Source: Perkinsus olseni (Eukaryota; Perkinsozoa; Perkinsida; Perkinsidae). Taken from it: 55,838 bases of DNA. The DNA lies in the NCBI GenBank assembly GCA_013115135.1, contig JABANP010000343.1, forward strand, positions 1 through 55,838. Direction: 5' to 3'. The notes under the pieces are model-generated. The model was not told the DNA's origin. It ran no database searches and saw only the letters and a program-made list of their open reading frames with translations. This document shows positions 1-11,456 of this stretch, piece by piece; position 1 is the first letter of the stretch, and each line of letters begins with the position of its first letter. Both the position numbers and the translations under genes were made by a program.

Positions 1-138
1 TATTCGAGCTTTCCAATGGGGAGTACCATTTCCCAACAATTATTTTCAAATCGGATATTGAAGTAACGAGCGTGCGGTTTCTGTTAAGCGATAATCAATT
101 TCGTGTATAGATATTCCATTGCTGCTGGTGATGGTTGT

Positions 139-3100
139 ATGGCTCAGTGGGCAGGTCTTGGATGCTTGGCATGCCCTCCTTTCTCAGGCGAGGAGCTGGT
201 CCTGGGCGACCCGACCATGTACACGATGCTGCATCGAGCCGAGGTTGAATGGCCTTGCCTATCATTTGATACTATCCAGGACAACCTCGGCGCGGTGAGT
301 AGCAGGATCGAATTTCGTGGCGCGCGGGAGATTTTCGTCCATCCTCAGTCTCGGAAGAAGTATCCGATGACCTGCTATGTCGTTGCGGGCACCCAAGCCG
401 ACACTGCCAAGAACAACAAGATTGTTGTTATGAAGTGGAGCCACATGTATAAGACGAATAAGGACGGTGATGATGAGGAAGAGGACGACGATGATGATGA
501 GGACGAGCAGGCTGATGTTGATGCTAAGATGGACTTTAGGATGATCAAGCATGAGAATGGTAGGCCTGGGCGCCGGCGACAGGGCTTGAAGGTCATTGTC
601 GTGTCATGTGGTTTGTCAGCACGTAGTGGTAGTGGGCGTGACAGTCGCGGTCGCGCCTATTACCCTTCCTCGCTATCTTTACAATGTATTATACATTATG
701 TATAGATGCCATGTATAGAGTACCCTTATATAAGTGTATAATAAGCACAGTGGTTCAAGATCTGTCTTCATCGGTCTTGATTGAGACCTGTGATAGTATC
801 CTCTCTATTTTGTGGTACCAGCTCGGTGGTCGGTACACCTGAAAATCTCGGGTACTCCCGAGGCCTTGTTCGTTTGTTTTCCTCATTGATCGTCTTTCCT
901 TGGTCAGGCTGCATCAATCGGATACGTATGATGCCCTCGCCGCCCGGTATGGCTGGCGGCAGCAGCAGTCAAATCGCCGCTACTTGGTGTGAGGATGGCA
1001 CAGTGTAAGATCGTACTGCATCTGAACGGTGGTATTATTACCTCTACCTTAGGTCCATGTGGAACATAGCATCGCAGTTGGCGTCCTTGGACGGTCGAGG
1101 AGTCGCTGAGACGAAGCCGCTGTTGTATACTATGAAGAAGCATGCCACGGAAGGGTAGTGGGAGTGTGGGTTGTTCTCTTATGAGTTGTTATTACATGCA
1201 GCTGAAAAGGCTAACAGTAGGTCCTTTATTGGTGGATATTGTAATTCACCAGAGAACTCAAATCCATGAACCCAAATTAAATTTGGGTTTCGGTGTCTAG
1301 CGAGTACCGATGATATCTGGTTGACACTGAGAGTATTCCCGTATGACATTACGCGGTCATCTCGTTTCTTGCAATAGCCAGTGAAACACAGAAAACTGTT
1401 TCAAGGCAGCGTTTTTCGATGCTTGACGCGTTCGCACTTGTTATCCTCAATAATGCTCGTGCTTGATGATGTAGTTTGATTATGATCTAGGGATATCGAT
1501 GTTCCCTCAGATACGGTATGGCGTGGAACCCTCATTCAGTGGGCCAGTTCGCATCGGCTGACTGTGATGGCAACATGTAATACGGGTTGGCTGTTTCTAG
1601 CGGAGCGAAGTTTTGCAGGAGTGCCGTCTTCCACTGTCCGATTGAAGCCTTTTAGTTGAAGGATCGATTGTAGGTATCTTTGGAATCCTTGTGAAGGTGG
1701 ATGGGAGCAGTCTAAGCTACCTAAGAGTCATCAAGGGAGTATCGAGGATATCATGTGGAAGAAGGCTGGTACGTCACCTCGCCTGGGAGTTGCTCACCAC
1801 CGTCGGTGTCGCTCCCTGGCCATATCAGCTTTCAAGGAATGTGACAACTCGGTCGGGGGATAGCTCGCGTCGGATAGCGTCGCCCACATCGTATGAGGCG
1901 TTAGTGGATGTTGGGTACTTATACGGTGGTTGACAGCCAACAATCTAATAACTATCAAACGCGTCGCTTCTTGGTCCGTAGGAAGCAGGCCTTATCCTAG
2001 GTTGTGTGCATGTTTGGCGTTATATACGCTTCATAGTCATTCACTGAGCGTCTCCTAGTGGTTCAGTGATGTTTGCTTTTTGCTGTGGGACTTATTCGGT
2101 CAGGTACCGGTGCTGCTACTACCATGGCCACTGCGGGTGTGGACGGAACTATACGGTTGTGGGACATGGAGGGGTTATTCAGCTAAGCCGGGCCTTACTA
2201 TCATGGCCCATGATACCGATGTTAATGTCATCTCGTGGAATCCTGAGGTAGTAACGGGAACCGGGGTTGGCGGCGACACGAAATTCAACTGAGTGCTTCG
2301 GAAGCGTGCTATCTGTTCATCACTCTTCCTCACTTTCGTTAAACGAAAGTTCGCCGTCTATCCCCTATCTTTCACAGTCAAACGAAATTCTTGGAGAAAC
2401 GAGTAGACTTCGATCGGCGGGCATCACTCCTATCAGGTCGGCGATCTGCTCCTCTCTGGTGCCGACGACGGGCTCCTTCAAGGTATGGGACGTCCGTAAT
2501 ACCGGTCACGGCCCCATGGCCAACTTCAAGTGGCATAGGGATGCTGTTACCGTAAGTGCTACTGCTGCATTGTAGTTCATGTCTTCTCATCTTGTGCGTT
2601 GTTGCCGGAGTTTGACTCCTTGCTTGAGCGTGCTTCTCGAGCTGCTCGGTAGAACGGGTTCGTGACCGGTTGAGTCTCACGCGAGGTCGTGGCTGCGAGC
2701 ATAGGAGTATCTATGCGTATCTTGCGACGTTTCTTACTCTCTTTCAGTCGGTGGACTGGCATCCCTATGATGAGACTCTCCTTGCTGTGGCCTCGGCCGA
2801 CAATACCGTGAGCCTGTGGGATATGAGTGTCGAGGCTGATGACGATGAAGCACAAGGTGAGTTATTAAGCGATACTGGATTGGTTGGTATAGCGTTATGT
2901 TTAGGCGGCCAGCATCTCGAGGGTGAGGAGGACTACCCGGCTCAGATGATGTTCTTGCATCAAGGACAGACGGGAGTAAAGGAAGTAAAGTTCCACCCTC
3001 AACTACCTGGGGTAAGTCGGAGGAGTTGTTAACTGTCATCTCCGCGGAGTGCACCCACTTCGAGATGGTCTGCTTATTGTTGTTGAACATCAGGTTATGG

Positions 3101-3153
3101 TCACGACGGCATTGGATGGCTTCAACGTATTCAAGACTTGCAATATCGACTGA
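139..3153 (+). CDS. GRWD1: GRWD1/Rrb1-like WD40 ribosome-assembly factor, multi-exon
   Basis: Glutamate-rich WD-repeat protein of the GRWD1/Rrb1 family, which chaperones ribosomal protein L3 in the nucleolus (family knowledge). Exons follow the family order: the N-terminal block GEELVLGDP...PCLSFD (about 190-294), then VVAGTQA and an Asp/Glu run (about 349-558), INRIRM (about 910), VWNIASQLASL (about 1050), AWNPHSVGQFASAD (about 1526), SIEDIMW (about 1730), GVDGTIRLWD (about 2127), AHDTDVNVISWNP (about 2210), SGADDG and VWDVRNTG (about 2460-2510), SVDWHPYDETLLA (about 2750), FLHQGQTGVKEVKFHPQ (about 2953) and a last exon ending FNVFKTCNID at 3153. At least eight short introns separate them; the one at 295-348 (54 nt) is a multiple of three without a stop. 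Conserved frames need one extra base removed near 2170-2177 and one near 2479. The ATG at 139 is tentative and the true first exon may lie outside the window. Confidence 0.85.
1577..1618 (+). repeat. GRWD1 intron carrying the TCGCTCCGCT core (antisense)
   Basis: A 42-nt GT-AG intron between the GRWD1 exons ending CDGNM and starting SAVFHC. Bases 1599-1608 are AGCGGAGCGA, the reverse complement of the core found in other introns of this window. Confidence 0.65.
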
Positions 3154-3421
3154 CCAGCAACAGCAGCAGCAGCCGCTGTTAACGTAGAACTGCAGAAATC
3201 AACTGCCATTACCACCACCCATTTACCCTCCTCACTCTACCTGGAAACGTTTCTTCGCCTCTGACGGCTATTGAGTTGATGCTGCTGTTGCTGGACGCAG
3301 GCACGAGGGTGCATGGATCCTGTTGTGGCGTGCGGTATGGAAAGTCTGAAGGGCTGGTCATCGAGTCGGATTTTCAGCGTCCATATCGTTTGTGGTTCTG
3401 CATATACCTCTTTTGAGGTTG
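3154..3421. other. GRWD1 3' end to MICU 5' end, spacer
   Basis: Short spacer of 268 nt with no supported exon. It must hold the GRWD1 3'UTR and the MICU promoter/5'UTR. A run of CAG-type triplets starts near 3158. Confidence 0.4.
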
Positions 3422-6167
3422 ATGCCGGCCCAGACCCGTCTGCTTCTCGCAGCCTGCTCCAATCGGCTAGGCCGTCTGAGACTTAGTGAAGGAAGGCGTG
3501 GGCGGAGTGCCGCGATCCTGCTTGGAGGGAGCATCGGAGTTATGGGATGGGCCGCTGCTAGCGATGGTGGCGGCGGATCGAGAGCCCTGTGTGAGGAGGA
3601 TACTGTCCGAGAAGCATCGAAGGTGAGTTGAGGGTGGTTTAGCTATGGTTACTTGAAGATCTGGAGGGAGAAAGGGTTCCTATTGCACGCGATGAAGCAG
3701 GAGTTGCTGCTTTTCTCTATCCAATCCGATTTCGATCTTTGGAGGGGAGAGGACTGTGCGATAGGAAAGAGAGTCAGCTCCTCTGCACTTAGTCCTGAGT
3801 TCAGGGTAGTGTCCGGCGAGAACAGGTATCCAGGGTCCACTCAAGCATCATAGGGAACTATGAGAATCGTATGAAGTTCTTTGCAGCGCCAGAAAAGGTG
3901 CGACAAACCTTTGAAGCCATTAAGGGAAGTATTGGGACTCTCAGGTCTTCGAGTACTACGCCTCGGTGGAGTGCTCGGATGATGATGATGGTGGTCGGCC
4001 TGGCCGATGGGCAATGACCTACTCCGACTTCATGCAGTCGATCATACCGTGAGATCATAACGTCCCCGGGCTTTGTTTCTGGCTGGGTTGGCGGCGCCGG
4101 CGATGGAAGAGCCGGGGTTTGTAATATTGTGGTCGGGTTGACTGTAGGTTTACCTTCCAGGAAGTGTACTATGAGGTGGACCCTAAGGAGCACTTGCGTG
4201 CGCTGGCCCTGTTCGACCTCGACGGTGATGGGTTCCTGCAGGTAATGGCTTGGGGGCAGGTGGTCGAATGGATAGGATTCCTAACTGGACTTCACGCTTT
4301 TATCGAAGAGTGTAGCGTGAACTTTGGCGAAGTACGAATTGTTGAGAATGTGGTATGAGGTGATTGGCATTCTGGAAGAATTTATTGACGAGGCTTCTTG
4401 CTCTAAGCCAAGCTAGAGTTGCCATGACCCGCACGCTCGGCTTCTCACTGGTCTCATTGGTCCTAGTCAGCTCTGCTGTCAGTTCGATGAGTTCTTAATA
4501 CTGAGTGCAATCGTCACGACCAAGTTGAGTACGATAGAGGAGGTGTTCCGTCGCCTGAGTGTGGATGAGGGTTCAAAGGAAGGTAGCTTCCGTAACCGCT
4601 TGGAAGCATGGTTCCATGATTGTGGCTGTAGGAGAACTGTCTCGCAAAGGCTTCATAGAGCTCATGACGCTGTTGGTGAAGGGATCTCCTAGAGGGGGCA
4701 AGTGGGCCTCTGCCGGGGTATCAGCAGCAGTTTGCGTGGAGCTTTGGCCCCGTCACCTGCCGACAGGTCCTCCCAGACCCGCGCAAAGTGTCGGACAACA
4801 GGCCATTGGGGTCGATCATCGAGGGCTCTGCTCTAGTGGCGAGGCTGTTCCCTACGACGGAGGGGAGGCTCAGTATCGAGACGCTGCTGACCTTACTCAG
4901 AGAAGTTGAGGAGGAAGTGCTGTAAGGAATCTAGTCAGGGGCCTTCCTGTGGGGGAATGCGATCTCACCGGAGCCGTCATTCATACATGGTTTGTCGTTT
5001 GTCTCGCTCGCTCTAGGCGACTCCAACGCAGAGATGTCGCTAGAATCTGAACGGTCGAGGTAAAAAGCATATAGATAGGCTGACCAGCTCGAGACGCTAA
5101 AAGCCTTTGACTGCATACCAATTCTGTTTACCAATGCAAGCTCAGCACCACCACTATCGTCTGCAGAACCGAACTGCCTTCTGGTTGGTTATCTCGGGCT
5201 CGAAACTTATCAGCTGAACTCGCTATAATTGCTCGATAGGGCTCAGACAAAGGGCTCTGCTGGTGGTCAATATTGCAGATACTACGAATTTGCCTCTCAC
5301 GGTGATGTGCAGGGGCAGGGCCCCACTGCTAGTATCTCGGCCCGAGAGTTCGCCGGCCTGCTCGTCGGCTTAGTCCATCCAGGTGGGGTGCCAAGGCCTG
5401 CTCCGAGGTAGCAGCAGCAGCCCCCCTCAGGTCGGATGGAAGCGCTGGCTAAGCGTGTCAGGGGACTTCAATGGGAGGGGATGAGGTCCGTTGCCTCCTT
5501 AGGAGAGGGCTGTTGTGAGTTGCGTGGTCTGTCCCTTCCAGTCGGATACTCTTCGGCGCGGTTAAGGAGTTCGATCGCTGCCTTGACAGTGTCTCGCAAG
5601 ACGCCAGCCAGTCGGGTGAGGGAAGACAGGAGCAAGGGAATACGAGGATCTCTCGAGAGGTGTGAAGGGCCTTTCATGCGAGGGAGAGCGTCCTGTACCA
5701 TCAGGAGTTCCTCACCCTGCTGTTGCGTCGGCGGAAAGGAGGTCAGGAGCAAATCTCGGAGGCTGATATCAGTGCTGTTGTGGATGTTCTTTTCAAGTGA
5801 GTACTCACCTCTGCTGCTGCCGACGTCTCCATTGCCAACTTTATATTTTATTATTGCCTTGCATCGCTTGCTTCATCCTCTTTTCTAGTGCCTCGAGTAA
5901 TCAGTCGTCGTCTAGTGAGAACATGCGACCTTGTCTGGGTCCTCCGTATCGCTCGAAAGCCTTTTTCCGTGTGGTCCCTCTAGGGGAGTTCTAATTCGAG
6001 AGTTTGGACGAACTGCCGTGTGCCAGAGTGCTTGACAAGGACGGTAATGGCGTGTACTGGATGAGACGGAGTTCTTCGGCCTCCTACGGCAGCGATCGGA
6101 GAGGTGGGTGCAGCCTCCACCATTGGTCATGAGGTTCATGGACTTACTCCACACGTTATTCAACTGA
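3422..6167 (+). CDS. MICU1-like mitochondrial calcium uptake EF-hand protein, multi-exon
   Basis: MICU proteins gate the mitochondrial calcium uniporter from the intermembrane space. The ATG at 3422 opens a basic, acid-free leader (MPAQTRLLLAACSNRLGRLR) followed by a hydrophobic stretch LLGGSIGVMGWAAA, as expected for a mitochondrial presequence plus membrane segment; exon 1 ends in phase 0 at 3622. The family-specific block YENRMKFFAAPEK then VFEYYASVE...MTYSDFMQSIIP (about 3855-4050) matches the MICU1 N-lobe. An EF-hand FDLDGDGF lies at about 4214, a QFDEFLIL exon at about 4480, a FASHGDVQGQG...ISAREFAGLL block at about 5290, a QEFLTLLLRRR exon at about 5700, and a last canonical EF-hand DKDGNGVLDETE at about 6033-6070, ending HTLFN at 6167. 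A 2-nt surplus near 6053 breaks that last loop in the raw frame. Exon borders between about 4.3 and 5.7 kb are approximate. Confidence 0.75.
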
Positions 6168-6296
6168 CTCTACCGTATCACAGCAACAGCGGTGTTTCTG
6201 TCCTCTTCTGTTGTGTCGATCGGGACAGGGTGGATCGTGGAGCGGCATCACCGACTTCTGTCTATGCGTAGTTAGTACCATCCTCCACCGACTGCG

Positions 6297-7342
6297 ATGA
6301 ATGTAGATGTGTCGCCCTCCCCCTTCCAAGGCGGCGTCAACGACATGACGGGCCTCTCTGGTCTCGCTACTGCTGATGGCAGTGGTCTGACCCGATACAC
6401 CAGCGTGTGTCGGGTCAATCTCGGAGATCCAGTGATAGTGTCGGAGAGGGACCGGGAGCAGTCGGCGTTGGGGCCTGATCTGCTCAAGTATGAACGCAAG
6501 GAGCTCCTTCGGGCTTCGAAGCGTATCAAGGTGGGTGGACCCCAGGAGAGTCTGCCATGATGGGATATGGTGGTGTGCTGGTCAGACTAAGAGTGCTAGT
6601 AGAGCGAAGCAGTTGGCATTGCGAACGCGGGCGGCGGCAGCAGCAGCAGCGAAGCAACAACAGCCTTCGGTGAGTGTCCGTTCTCCGCCGGTTTTGGGGG
6701 TGATCAATAGACCCTGTCCTGAATTCCGGGAGCGCTCTGAGGCGGGGAAGTGGATCTTGGCGGCGCTAGGAAAGGCAGCCTATCGGGAAACCAGTTCGAG
6801 TTTCGAGTGCCTGTGGACCTTAGTATCGACTTTTAGGGGAGCAACTCCAATTCAACTACGGCAGCTGTCGCCCAGTCGTCAACGGTGGCTAAGTCGTCAC
6901 AGCACTCAAAGCGGACATCGGGAGCTAGAATGCAACATGCCAGGATGCTCGAAAGATACGGCGATCTTACCAGATTGTCCCTAGAGACGCAGAGTCGGCT
7001 GGAGGACTCCGATGGCAAAATTCAAAGGTACGCTAGGGGATGAGGTGCTATTCGGGGAGTTGGATTTGTTGATGCTACTCATGATGTTCTTCATGGCATA
7101 TTGATCACTAGCAGACGGCTATCACATCCGTGTGACTATGATCTCTCTTCACGGTACTGTTACATGGTAGGTTATTGAAGCGTCGGTCGGCACTGTCAGA
7201 GCAGCGGGTTCAAATTGATAAGGAAGTCACAGCGTTGCAGAGGAGAATACGGGAGATGGTGGCGGCTACTATGGAGGCCGCAGCAGCGGCAACAGGTGGA
7301 GGCCCGACTGCTGCACAGCCACCCACCACTGAATCTGAGTAA
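6297..7342 (+). CDS. Small coiled-coil protein, unrecognised family, four exons
   Basis: Not recognised. Exon 1 (6297-6530) starts at an ATG and ends in phase 0 with LRASKRIK before a GTGGGT donor. Intron 1 is 6531-6585. Exon 2 (6586-6669) encodes a basic Ala-rich stretch with seven Ala and a QQQ run. Exon 3 (about 6837-6967) encodes a Ser/Thr-rich start then a helix RMLERYGDLTRLSLETQS. Exon 4 (from about 7168) continues LLKRRSALSEQRVQIDKEV with heptad-like spacing and ends PTTESE at 7342. The product would be roughly 220 residues with a central coiled coil, an Ala-rich linker and no membrane segment. Phases join cleanly, which supports a real gene, but no function can be assigned. Confidence 0.55.
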
Positions 7343-7631
7343 GGAGCTGGGCCCGCGGACCCTAGGGTCCCTAGGCTAGGGATGGCTCTCTCACGCTGCT
7401 GATGGAGGGTTTCAGTGACCGTATTGAGAATGGCTGCTCCACTGTGGGTATTCTCGCATTCTGTCTGCGCCATACCTGTTCTCCTTCCACTTCCGGTCCT
7501 AGTAGAGCAGACGTGTCGTTTTTGTGCCGGTCATTTTCGGCGCGTATGAGAGGAAAGTGTCCGGTCTCCTGAGGGACATCAAAGGGGGATCGATGGGCGC
7601 TCACTGCGGAGGATGCCGCTAGCGGGTTGGC

Positions 7632-8385
7632 TTGCATGTGTTGCGTGTCAGGGAGTCCCAGGAGACGGCGTCATCCTCATCCTCGACACCCCCACAAGAG
7701 CCGGAGGCGGCTACTGCTGCTGCTGCTGCTCCTAAGCCCACCCACCACGTTACAGCGAACCCTCATCTCAATCGTGCCAGGGCAAGACTAGGACGCCTGG
7801 CCAAGCGATGGCAGCCGACGGAGGATCGGGATAATAAGGTAGGAGATCGGGGCGAGGGAGGGCAGATCTTATGAATCCAGTATACGCTGGAGCTTTCGAC
7901 TAGAACACTACTTTCGAGTGATAATATTGTGGGCTGTCAGGGAACGGCTATTAGTGTAGCGGTGAAGGTTCTAGCGGTGCACCTCGAGGTCTGTGGTTCT
8001 ATTCCGCCTGACTACGTTTCTCTCAATCCGTAATTTCCGCTTAACTCGAGTTTTTTCCATTTTTCTATTGTAGCTTGAGGAGGACCGTGAGGAGGCCGAG
8101 AGACTGTTATCACAGCGGCAACCCTCACCCAAGCGGAAAGTTCGACCTCCGGAGATATCGATCGAAATGGCGAGCGCTAATGTGGATGACGAAGGAGATG
8201 GAGATGAAGGCGGTGGTGGTGTTGAGGCTAGGGAGAGTGAAGAGGAGGATATGGAGATCATGACAGAAGGAGATGAATCGGAGGGGGAGGAGGATGCGGT
8301 GATGGATGATGCCACTGAAGCAGACTCAGGGGAGGAGGGCAGCAACGGCAGCAGCAGCAGTCATCATCATGATGATGACCATTAA
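7632..8385 (+). CDS. Acidic-tailed protein, unrecognised, at least two exons
   Basis: Not recognised. One exon (about 7632-7842) encodes Ser- and Ala-rich sequence followed by a basic helix LNRARARLGRLAKRW. A second exon (about 8074-8385) encodes EEDREEAERLLSQRQPSPKR, a basic patch PKRKVRPP, then a long Glu/Asp tail ending in Ser and His runs before the stop at 8385. The layout (basic patch plus acidic tail) suggests a nuclear protein, but this is only inference. An upstream exon reading FGAYERKVSGLLRDIK at about 7530-7580 may belong to it. The start codon is not determined. Confidence 0.35.
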
Positions 8386-9045
8386 TGAAGTTCAGTAGTA
8401 CTTCGCAGTAGACGAGGTACGTGAGTTGTCACTTGCTATCTTGCTCAATCTTGGTATTTCTCAGTGAAGACGACTTGTGGAAGTCGTAGTCCTCGTACGA
8501 CTATAGAGCCCAGTAAGATTATTTAGCAGTTATATTACATACAGTCTGCTATCAAACTCGCCACCATCAACAGCAGACGCCATCGCAGCAACAGCCACAG
8601 GAGCAGGGGAGGAGGGGTCATTGATATGCCTGAGGCGATGATGATGTGGTATTACTATTGTCAAACAGCAGCAACACGGCATTGCAAGCACACCCATCCC
8701 CGTCTCATGCGTGCTTCTATCGGAGATATTGCGTTGTGGGTTGCTACATCATTAGTCTGTGGGGATCCCTGTGGTTGTCGTTCATCGGGCACTGCTCATG
8801 GCAGTAAGGAGAGTAGTACTGCTGTAGTGCTCCTTGTCAATACCACGTTATGGTTGAAGCATTACACCGTGCGACTTGTGACGGCCCTCGTTCGGTGCGA
8901 CTGAATCTGACCTGTTCGTGTGAGATGGATCATTCCCATATTTGTTGGGTCAATAGGAACCCGTACGGGATAAGAACGTTGGCTAGGGTCGAGTAGGGTC
9001 CACCATTGATGATGAAGCAGTTTCGGACTTCCGCATCTTATCACT
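8386..9045. other. Spacer or intron-rich stretch without a supported exon
   Basis: I see CAG/CAA triplet-rich sequence near 8560-8620 and only short open frames. It may contain first exons of the next locus, but none has recognisable content. Confidence 0.3.
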
Positions 9046-11199
9046 AATAATGGGTTTCTGTTCCATCGCCGGCTGCTTCGAATTCTGCCGAGGGCGTCGC
9101 GCCCGCTACCCCTCATCAGCATCAGGGACTGCGGCATCGGTCGTTGGAGGAGGGGGCGCCAAGCAGAAGCAGCTCAGTTCGAGGCCTTGCCGAATGCCAC
9201 AGGGAGATGGTAAAAGTGGCAGTCGAGGATCGCTTCGCTCCGCTGAGTTTATCATATTCAGAACTCACAGCCTGTTTGAGCACAGCGCCATACAACCTCA
9301 GTGGAGAGCGCTGCTCCTCATTCCAGGGCGCGCTGTTGGTCGACTCCCGACATCAACAAATACCGTGGCGATATGATGTTTGTTTCGGTCGACGATCCTA
9401 TACTCAGCCGAATGTAAGGCTGGCCGGGTGGGGGTGCAGAACCGCTTAGCAAATTACGCGCATCATTTCGCTGTGCGAAGGATGGGGAGTGATGACCTGG
9501 CTTTTAGTGACGCGCTCCCCTCTCATCGGGCCCGCCAAGAGAATATTTCGAACTTGGTTTTTTCGTCGTGGTCATACTCATGGCTTCGAAAGTTGGACGC
9601 ATTGTCTCCTTGTGAAATTGGTATCAATCAGTGGTTGGGTGCAGCGCCTAGTAGGGGCCACCTCCCTTCTGTCTGACTATAACAGATCTCTGTCGTGTTG
9701 CGCTCGTTGTGATTGAGGGTTCCCTCGAATGCTTGTATCAATGACACAGTGTCATCATCAGGATTGTGTCGGTCTGTCTTCAACTGGGCCTCGGTGTCCT
9801 GGTATGTGACCCCGGTGATTTCGAAGCTGTATGGAAGGAAGTAGTGGAACCCTGCTGCCCGGCAAGGTGAGAAGCCCTCCATTCTCAAGTAGCAGTGTCA
9901 CCTTCTCAGAGCCATCTTCGTCGTGTGCACTGATCGCCCCGGTTTGTGCAACGTGGTGAAGGCCAACAGCTCCCTGCTTTCGAGCCGCATCGTTAACGTC
10001 CATTTAGTCGGCACTGTCGAGAAGTAAGGATTTAGACCCTCGGACGTGGTCGTCGGAGATTGCCTGCTTCGCTCCGCTCAGGACGTCGCTGGATAACGAG
10101 GCGACTCGTCACTTCTTCCGCAACAAGGTCACACGATGGAGAGTGGCTCCTGAGAGTCATGTTGGCAATCATGTTAATCCACTAGATGCATCCGGCAGTG
10201 GCTGCAGGAATAGATGTGAGCTTAGGGTTGATCTCAACTTGCTGGGATGTCCGAACATATGCCCTTCGTCGCAAGGCTCTGCTCTGCTGGGGCATCGCAG
10301 TGAGAATGATGCTATGCTACGTTGTGTCTCGTGAAGGGTGCTGTATCGATCGAGGAACGGCCGAGTAGCAGTGCCTGTGAGGGCAACCTTCCCCTATAGG
10401 GAAGTCAGGGGAGGAGTTCTCCTATGCCCGCTTGTGCAGCCTCGGACCTCGCTTGCATCCTCTGTATCGATGAGGATGCCTTCGAGATGGGGATCAATGC
10501 GTACCGTTCCTAGTGTTGAGGCACTCTGAGCACCGAAATCTTCTCATGCTGGTTGTAGGGTATTGAACTCTGTTGTTGCTCAGCTGCTGGTAGCGGTACT
10601 GATAGCGACAGGATAGAGATGGTCCACCTCATCTTCGACCAAATGTTCAGAGACTCAGATGCTGCATTGGATCAACAGGTCCTTAACTTCCAACGTGAGT
10701 TGGGGGGAGAGGAGAGGCAGTACTGATGATGGTGTTCTCAAACGAAGGGAGATCGAGGTGAAGTGGCTCAACCTTGATTATCAAGGCTTGATACATTTAG
10801 AGAAGATTGGCTCTTGTAAATCATCGTCGCGATAATTTACGAGTTCGTAGATGCTGGGAGTACCCACTTGTTTGATAATTAGTTGTTGTTGTGGTACGAA
10901 AGAGAGTCTTGATTATGTACTGGAGGGTGCTTCCGGTTTCTCCTAGGTCGCTACTGTGTTGATGCGGTTATCTTCGTTCAGGGATAGTCGGTACTTTACC
11001 TCAGCATTTGGCCAGAAGTGATGATCAGCGTGTGAAGGATATCTGCAAAGACGACAATCCTCACGAGGATGCCCTGGATGTGCTTACCAGGCTGCATGAT
11101 GAGGTAATTCTCCATCACGATTCGCGAAAGGAGTGGTACGGCGGCACGCATATTCGCATTCAGGATGCCAAGCGTCACGACGCTGCCATTCAGAACTAA
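9046..11199 (+). CDS. Unassigned multi-exon locus (one or two genes)
   Basis: Not recognised. Plausible exons on the plus strand include a Ser/Pro-rich one ending LAECHREM at 9209, a segment GDMMFVSVDDPILSRM (about 9368), LGLGVLVCDPGDFEAVWKEV (about 9784), and AIFVVCTDRPGLCNVVKANS (about 9912). The last continues ...NVHLVGTVEK, which splices across 10024-10081 to TSLDNEATRHFFRNK with phase kept. Later exons read DRIEMVHLIFDQMFRDSDAA (about 10600) and NPHEDALDVLTRLHDEV (about 11056), with a stop at 11199. The 10.0 kb splice is convincing because it joins two open exons in frame. The end near 11.2 kb sits just upstream of syntaxin 5. Exon chaining elsewhere is unproven and the locus could be two genes. 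Confidence 0.4.
9210..9261 (+). repeat. Intron with TCGCTCCGCT core
   Basis: Candidate 52-nt GT-AG intron after the exon ending CHREM. The core TCGCTCCGCT is at 9235-9244, preceded by GAGGATCGC, which resembles the flank in the syntaxin 5 and OSCA introns. Confidence 0.55.
10024..10081 (+). repeat. Intron with TCGCTCCGCT core next to the acceptor
   Basis: A 58-nt GTAAGG...CAG intron that joins VGTVEK to TSLDNEATR in frame. The core is at 10069-10078, ending three bases before the acceptor junction, unlike the donor-proximal copies elsewhere. Confidence 0.6.
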
Positions 11200-11456
11200 T
11201 GTCCCTCCATCGGGAGTATCTAGCAGTTGACATCCTCACATCAGGGCTGTCGTTCGTAGTTCCTATGAGAAAACTGTTATTGACACTGAGCTGTATGTTG
11301 GTGATGACCTTTTAGTGAAGGGCACAGCGAGTTTGTTTATTCAATAGTAATGGGGGAGGAAGATGGGTAGGTGTTGGGTTTGTATTAATGTTGACCGGCT
11401 ACACATCCTCGCCTCGAGGGACAGGCTCTTCCGCCTCTTCCTCCTCATCATCGTCC

